From Armillaria gallica (lineage: Eukaryota; Basidiomycota; Agaricomycetes; Agaricales; Physalacriaceae), in contig JBANDB010000002.1 of the NCBI GenBank assembly GCA_037576215.1, positions 6,758,001 through 6,822,000 of the forward strand: 64,000 nucleotides of DNA. The letters are read 5' to 3'. The notes under the pieces were generated by a model that was given only the letters and a program-made list of their open reading frames with translations, was not told the DNA's origin and did no database searches. Each line of letters begins with the position of its first letter. Within the stretch, counting starts at the first letter, position 1. Position numbers and translations under genes: made by a program. Of this stretch, positions 59,150 to 64,000 are shown one piece after another.

Positions 59150-62100
59150 ATGGCGGAGTTGGGTCAGTACTCGAAATTGGCTATTGTAACGGCGGATGCT
59201 ACTACTGGCGACATTTCTCCAGGGCCTAGTCTCGCTGCACCAAGGTCGTTCAAGACGTCCGGAAGCGATGCAAGTGGAGCGAGAGAGTCCTTACTGGAAC
59301 CGTTGCTATTTGAACGGGGGTTGTCTGGTCTTCAAGTTTATCCTTCCTCCGTGTCTGCTGACTGCACATCCACCACGTCTGTTGACGACTCTCTTGCGTC
59401 GGGTTGGTCTCTGGCAGACAACTACGAAGAGAAACTTTCATTCTCTTCTGTAACGCCGGTGGATGTGCAGGTCCGGAATCTTTCTGTACAGGTGGAGGGC
59501 ACACGGCAATGGAAAGAGCGCTTTCCTAGCCTCAGGAAAAACACTTCCGATCTGGAGGCTCGCCAGGTCAAAAGCCTTCTTACCCAGATCGACGCCGATT
59601 TTCCTCGCGGTACTCTGACAGGCATTCTAGGGAGCAGTGGTAGTGGAAAGGTACATGAGATATTTTTTTAAATTACAGGATGTGCGCTGATATATTCTTC
59701 AGACAACGCTGCTCAATGTTCTGTCTGAACGGATGCGTGGCAGTAACCTATCCGTCCAAGGCGAGCGTCTCCACAATAATTCGACGTCCCTATCTAGCAT
59801 TTCACATGCATATGTTACTCAGACAGACTCCCTTCTTCCCACTCTTACAGTTCGCGAAACACTCACATACGCCGCAAGCCTACGTCTCCCCGCATCCACG
59901 AGCCGCTCCGAGCGTGCCCAACTCGTCGACGATATCATTCGTGAACTCGGTCTGAAGGACTGCTCAAGCACATATGTAGGGGATGGTGTCCGTCGCAAAG
60001 GGTGCTCTGGTGGAGAGCTGAGACGTGTCAGTCTCGGTATTCAGTTGCTGGGAAACCCCTCTGTGCTGTTTCTGGACGAGCCGACGACAGGTCTCGATGC
60101 GACAAGCGCCTTTCACCTTGTGAAGACGTTGAGGAGTCTCGCGCAGAAGGGTAGGACGGTCATCATGACCTTGCACCAACCTCGCTCTGAAGCGTTTCTT
60201 ATGCTCGACAGGGTGATGTTACTCTCTCAAGGCACACCCTTTACGCAGGTGTCTCTTCGGGGGCGATTCCGTGGTTCGAGCGACTTGCCCATCCATTAGA
60301 GCTTCACGTCAACCCTGCCGACTATCTGATCGACGTTGCCGCCGTCGACGTTCGCACAAGTGAGGCTGAGGAGGCCTCTCGAAGTCGCGTCAACAGGCTC
60401 ATCGCGGCGTGGAAGTCAGAGTCGGCTGTCCGATTTCCGTTAATCAAACACGAATTGGCAGTCAACCGTGTCGATAAACGCGATGTGCAGAAAGCACCTG
60501 TCGGCCGTGTCATTCTCACCCTGATATCTCGGAAACTGAAGACAAGCGTCCGCGATCCATTTGGTCTAGGCTCAACTTTATTAGAGGCCGTGATCATGGG
60601 GTTGTTCGTCGGAGTGGTGTTTTATGATATCCCCGATTCGTTGTCGGGTATCAAGACGCGACAGGGCGTGCTATATACTTCAGTGGGTTTGCAAGGGGAC
60701 CTGATTATGATGTACGAGGTGTATCGTCTAACCATGATAGATCTTCCCGTCTTCGACAGAGAGCACAGTGACGGAATTGTCGGCGTCGTTCCCTGGATCA
60801 TAAGCCACCGGTCTGCTCATGCCATTCTAGAAGATATCCTCATCCCCCTCGTGTTCTCTGCCATAACGTATTACATGGTCGGGCTCTCATCGTCGGAGAC
60901 ACAGTTCTTCTACTACTTCGCCATCACCCTTCTGAATCATTACACTGCAGTCACCTTTGCAGGCCTTGCTACAGCCATGACCAGGGATTTCTCGAAGGCC
61001 ACGATCATAGCAAACATTGCGTTCATACTTCACACGTTCCCGTGCGGGTTCTTCATCCAAGCTGACACTATACCGATTTACATCCGCTGGACAAAATGGA
61101 TTTCGCCAATCGTGGGTGTTTAACGTTTCAACACATGGTCTGCTGTTGGCTCACTTTCGTTACAGTATTACGCTTTTACTGGTTTGGTTTACAACGAATT
61201 CAAAGGCCGCTTCTTTACTTGCCCTATTGGTGACGCCGCGACAGATCCTAACTGTGTCAATTACCGGGGCGATTTCATCATCAGTTCTCTCGCTATACCG
61301 AACATGACCTGGACTATCATCCCGGTTTGCGCAATACTCGGCATCGCTGTCTCATACGTTATCGGTCAAATACTATTTCTCCATTTTTTCAAAGTCAACG
61401 TCTCCATGCTTGGAACCAGGAAACGCCCGAAGGACGAATCCCGGCATGCATCCAGGGCCCCCATGACCCTTACTCCAAACAGCGTCGCGGGCATTAATGT
61501 CGACCTTACGAATTACACTCTCAAGGTCCGTCCACGGCGAGGAAGAGATGTCAAAATCCTCCAGGGAATCACTTCCTGTTTCGAGGCCGGCAAAGTCAAC
61601 GTCATCATGGGCCCCTCAGGAAGCGGAAAGTCTTCTCTGCTCAATCTCATGGCACAGCGCCTTCAGTCGACGCTCCAGACGACCTATGTTGCCGGGGGAT
61701 CAATGACGCTGAATGGTGTACCGGCTAAGCCAGAGGTCATGAGTACCCTGTGTTCGTATGTGACGCAGGATGATTCCGCTCTACTTCCATATCTCACCGT
61801 TCGCGAGACCTTGCAGTTTGCTGCTTCGTTGCGACTGCCAAGCAGCCTGTCCAGGGAGGAGAAACGACACAGAGCGGATGAGGTTATGCTGAAGATGGGG
61901 CTTAAAGACTGTCGCCATACTCTCATTGGGAATGAGTTGTTGAAAGGTATCTCGGGAGGAGAGAAACGGCGGGTGAGCATTGCTGTTCAGGTGCTTACAG
62001 AGCCTCAGGTTCTGATGTGAATAATTTTTCTGTCGTCGTCATCGATAAGATTTGCTCATTGCTCTCCAGGTTGGATGAGCCAACATCAGGACTAGACGCG

Positions 62101-63567
62101 TTCACAGCAGCATCCATTCTGGATGTTCTTACGCAACTCGCGAAGGAGGGTCGAACGATCATAACGACGCTTCATCAGAGCTCCTCCGAACTTTACAAGC
62201 GCTTCGGCAACGTGCTACTCTTGGCGAAGGGCGGTCGGGTGGCATACTCTGGTCCTGCTAGCGAGATGCTTGACTACATGTCTTCGGTTGGGTTTGAATG
62301 TCCTCCTATGATGAATCCTGCGGATTTTGCGTTGGACGTTGTTTCGGTTGATACACGGGAGGCTGAACAAGAGGAACTTGGTCGGGTCAAGGTCAATAAG
62401 CTTGTGAAGGCTTTCAAAGATCATCAGGAGGCGGAGAGCCGTGTATCGCCACTGTCCGAGAGACAAATAGGACTTTCGACCAATATCAAGGGATACGAGA
62501 GGAAGATGTTATCGATCGCTACCGCGCTACCGATACTGCTTAAACGTGGTGTTCTCGCGTTCCTTCGACAAAATTCCTTGTTGCTTGTACGGATTGGAAG
62601 TACTCTTGGCCTCTCGGTAGGTGTTGGTGCTCGTCTCTGATGTAAAGTGTTAATTGTTATTACGCAGATTGGTATTGGACTTTTCTTCTCACCGATTGGC
62701 GATGATTATGCGAGCATCCAATCCCGCGTTGGTTGTATCCAGAAGACACTGCCCCGTGAGTCGCTTCGTTTGCTGCGTTTTGTTAATCTAAACGCGTTGG
62801 AATAGTATTCTTCATCGGTATCCTTCAAAATGTCGCTGTCTTTCCGATAGAACGAGATTTCTTCTATAGGGTACGTTTATTGTGTGTTGAAGTCACATAA
62901 GTCTGACTTCTCTTACAGGAATACGACGACAGTGTTTACTCTGTCGAAGCTTTCTTAACGTCATATGCTGCCTTGGAACTCCCCTTCGAGATCGTCACTG
63001 CCTTGATCTATTCTCTATTTGTTTCTATCTCCGCCAATCTTGGGAGGACAGTTCCGATATTTTTCATCACAGCGTTGAACGGGCTGTGTATCGTGAATGC
63101 CGGAGAATCTCTCGGTATGATCATGAATACCTTCCTCACCCAGGACACGGGTCTGGCTCTGAACATCACGAACATCCTAATGTCTATCGCTATGTATATG
63201 GCAGGTAAGTTGCCTTTAACCTCCATCTTAACTGTCACTCAATTATCTCTCAGGTCTTGTAAGCTTGAACATGCCTGGCTTTCTTGAATATTTGAACAAG
63301 CTGAATCCGCTGGGTTACTCCGTTCGGAACATGATGCCTTACGTGCTCCGAGGCCACACGTTTTTGTGTGGGGACGATCAAAGGCTAACAGACGGATCAT
63401 GCGCAATCAGCACAGGCGAACAAGTTCTCGAAATCTTCAACCTGAAGGACGTTAACGCCCCTCTGAATCTCTGCGCGGTCGTAATCAGTGCCGTTGTATA
63501 CCGACTTCTTGCTTATGCAGTATTGAAGCTGGTGAAGAGTAGATTCAAAATAGAGCGACGACAGTGA
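59150..63567 (+). CDS. Full-length ABCG-type ABC transporter, one apparent frameshift
   Basis: The exons are 59150-59650, 59703-61111, 61166-62016, 62070-62616, 62668-62755, 62806-62870, 62919-63204 and 63254-63567, about 1353 residues. The layout is NBD1-TMD1-NBD2-TMD2, the reverse order typical of ABCG exporters in the plasma membrane. NBD1: Walker A GSSGSGKT split by intron 1, signature CSGGELRRVSL (usual VSGGE), Walker B VLFLDEPTTGLD. NBD2: Walker A GPSGSGKSS, signature ISGGEKRRVSI, Walker B with LDEPTSGLD formed across intron 62017-62069. TMD1 and TMD2 have several hydrophobic helices (LLEAVIMGLFVGVVFYDIPD; LPFEIVTALIYSLFVSISAN). At about 60240 one base is missing: the frame ...LLSQGTP must shift by one to continue as YAGVSSGAIPWFERLAHPLE and onward. 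It is either a sequence error, as everything else is intact, or a recent inactivation between NBD1 and TMD1. The substrate is unknown; it may be a drug or metabolite exporter. Confidence 0.88.
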
Positions 63568-64000
63568 TGAATTTGACGACATTTTTGACATGATTTTTAT
63601 GTTTAGATTTTTGGGCGCACATTAGTTGTATTCTTTAACATACTACCATGCATACTATAACTATAGAGTAATGATTTATTTATCACGAATTCTATCTCAA
63701 TCGTCAATGTTTACATATCTATTTACCTTTTGTTCCGGGCCATTCTCGCACACGTATATTAGAATCATGCTCGTCGCAAGGGGGCATGCCAAATAAATTT
63801 TTGCACATAAGGTCCAAAAATTTATTTCAGGCCAGCAAGGAGCAACCAACCACCCACATGACTCTACTATACCTATATATAGGTCAATTTTATGACATCA
63901 TGTGGCTGTTCTCCAGTGACTCTCCGGCTTCTTGCGGCACACCTGCCTCTTGCCTGCCTCGGATGTTAGTTTCTTGGTGATCTTTCAGGATAGCTATTGG
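63568..64000. other. Gene-free right edge
   Basis: The 3' flank of the ABCG gene, AT-rich to about 63720. Nothing recognised after it, apart from a short direct repeat of aaatttttt / aaaatttattt type near 63797-63825. Confidence 0.4.

Noticed and set aside
59250..59504. Minus-strand frame inside the ABCG first exon
   Set aside because: Shadow of the real exon, which carries the start of NBD1.
60250..60300. Intron that would repair the ABCG frameshift (GTGTCT...CATTAG)
   Set aside because: Splicing it leads to a stop a few codons on and would remove the conserved IPWFERLAHPL sequence.

Overview
The window looks like nuclear DNA of a filamentous basidiomycete fungus, probably an agaricomycete. 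Recognisable genes are cut by many short introns of about 45-90 nt with GTRNGT donors. There is a Helitron with a basidiomycete-type DUF6570-Rep-helicase gene, several Zn(II)2Cys6 regulators, a DUF3669 gene and an ABCG transporter. No rRNA, tRNA, CRISPR array or bacterial-style operon was seen. All exon joins were worked out by hand from splice sites and frame continuity.

Layout. (1) 0-3.4 kb: two unrecognised reading frames, one with a single in-frame TGA. (2) 3.45-9.36 kb: a nearly complete Helitron transposase gene that splices into one frame but carries one nonsense codon in the helicase. (3) 9.4-14 kb: gene-poor, with a short 30-bp triplet repeat and an unmistakable relic of ALG5 (dolichyl-phosphate glucosyltransferase) on the minus strand. 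(4) 14.1-15.4 kb: an intact five-exon UbiA-family membrane prenyltransferase. (5) 15.8-53.3 kb: a repeated block. Four copies of one Zn(II)2Cys6 regulator gene lie on the minus strand, starting at 18785, 28569, 37692 and 48735. Between them are decayed plus-strand copies of an EamA/DMT transporter (five), of a DUF3669 gene (three) and one UbiA fragment. Regulators 1 and 3 resemble each other, as do 2 and 4, so the likely history is a pair A-B duplicated as one block of about 19-20 kb. A younger duplication copied about 2 kb (50.6-52.6 kb, matching 41.4-43.3 kb). (6) 52.3-63.6 kb: the healthy right end, all on the plus strand: DUF3669 gene, EamA/DMT transporter, sugar-porter-type MFS transporter, and a full-length ABCG transporter with one apparent 1-nt frameshift.

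How the parts may work together (inference): an intact prenyltransferase, at least two apparently intact paralogous pathway-type regulators and three exporter/importer genes from three transporter families resemble a specialised-metabolite or resistance locus. No terpene synthase, polyketide synthase, P450 or prenyl-diphosphate synthase is visible here, so any backbone enzymes must lie outside. The repeated block shows birth and death in progress: regulator copies 1 and 3 remain open, while copies 2 and 4 carry a stop and a frameshift; one EamA and one DUF3669 copy are intact and the others are decayed.
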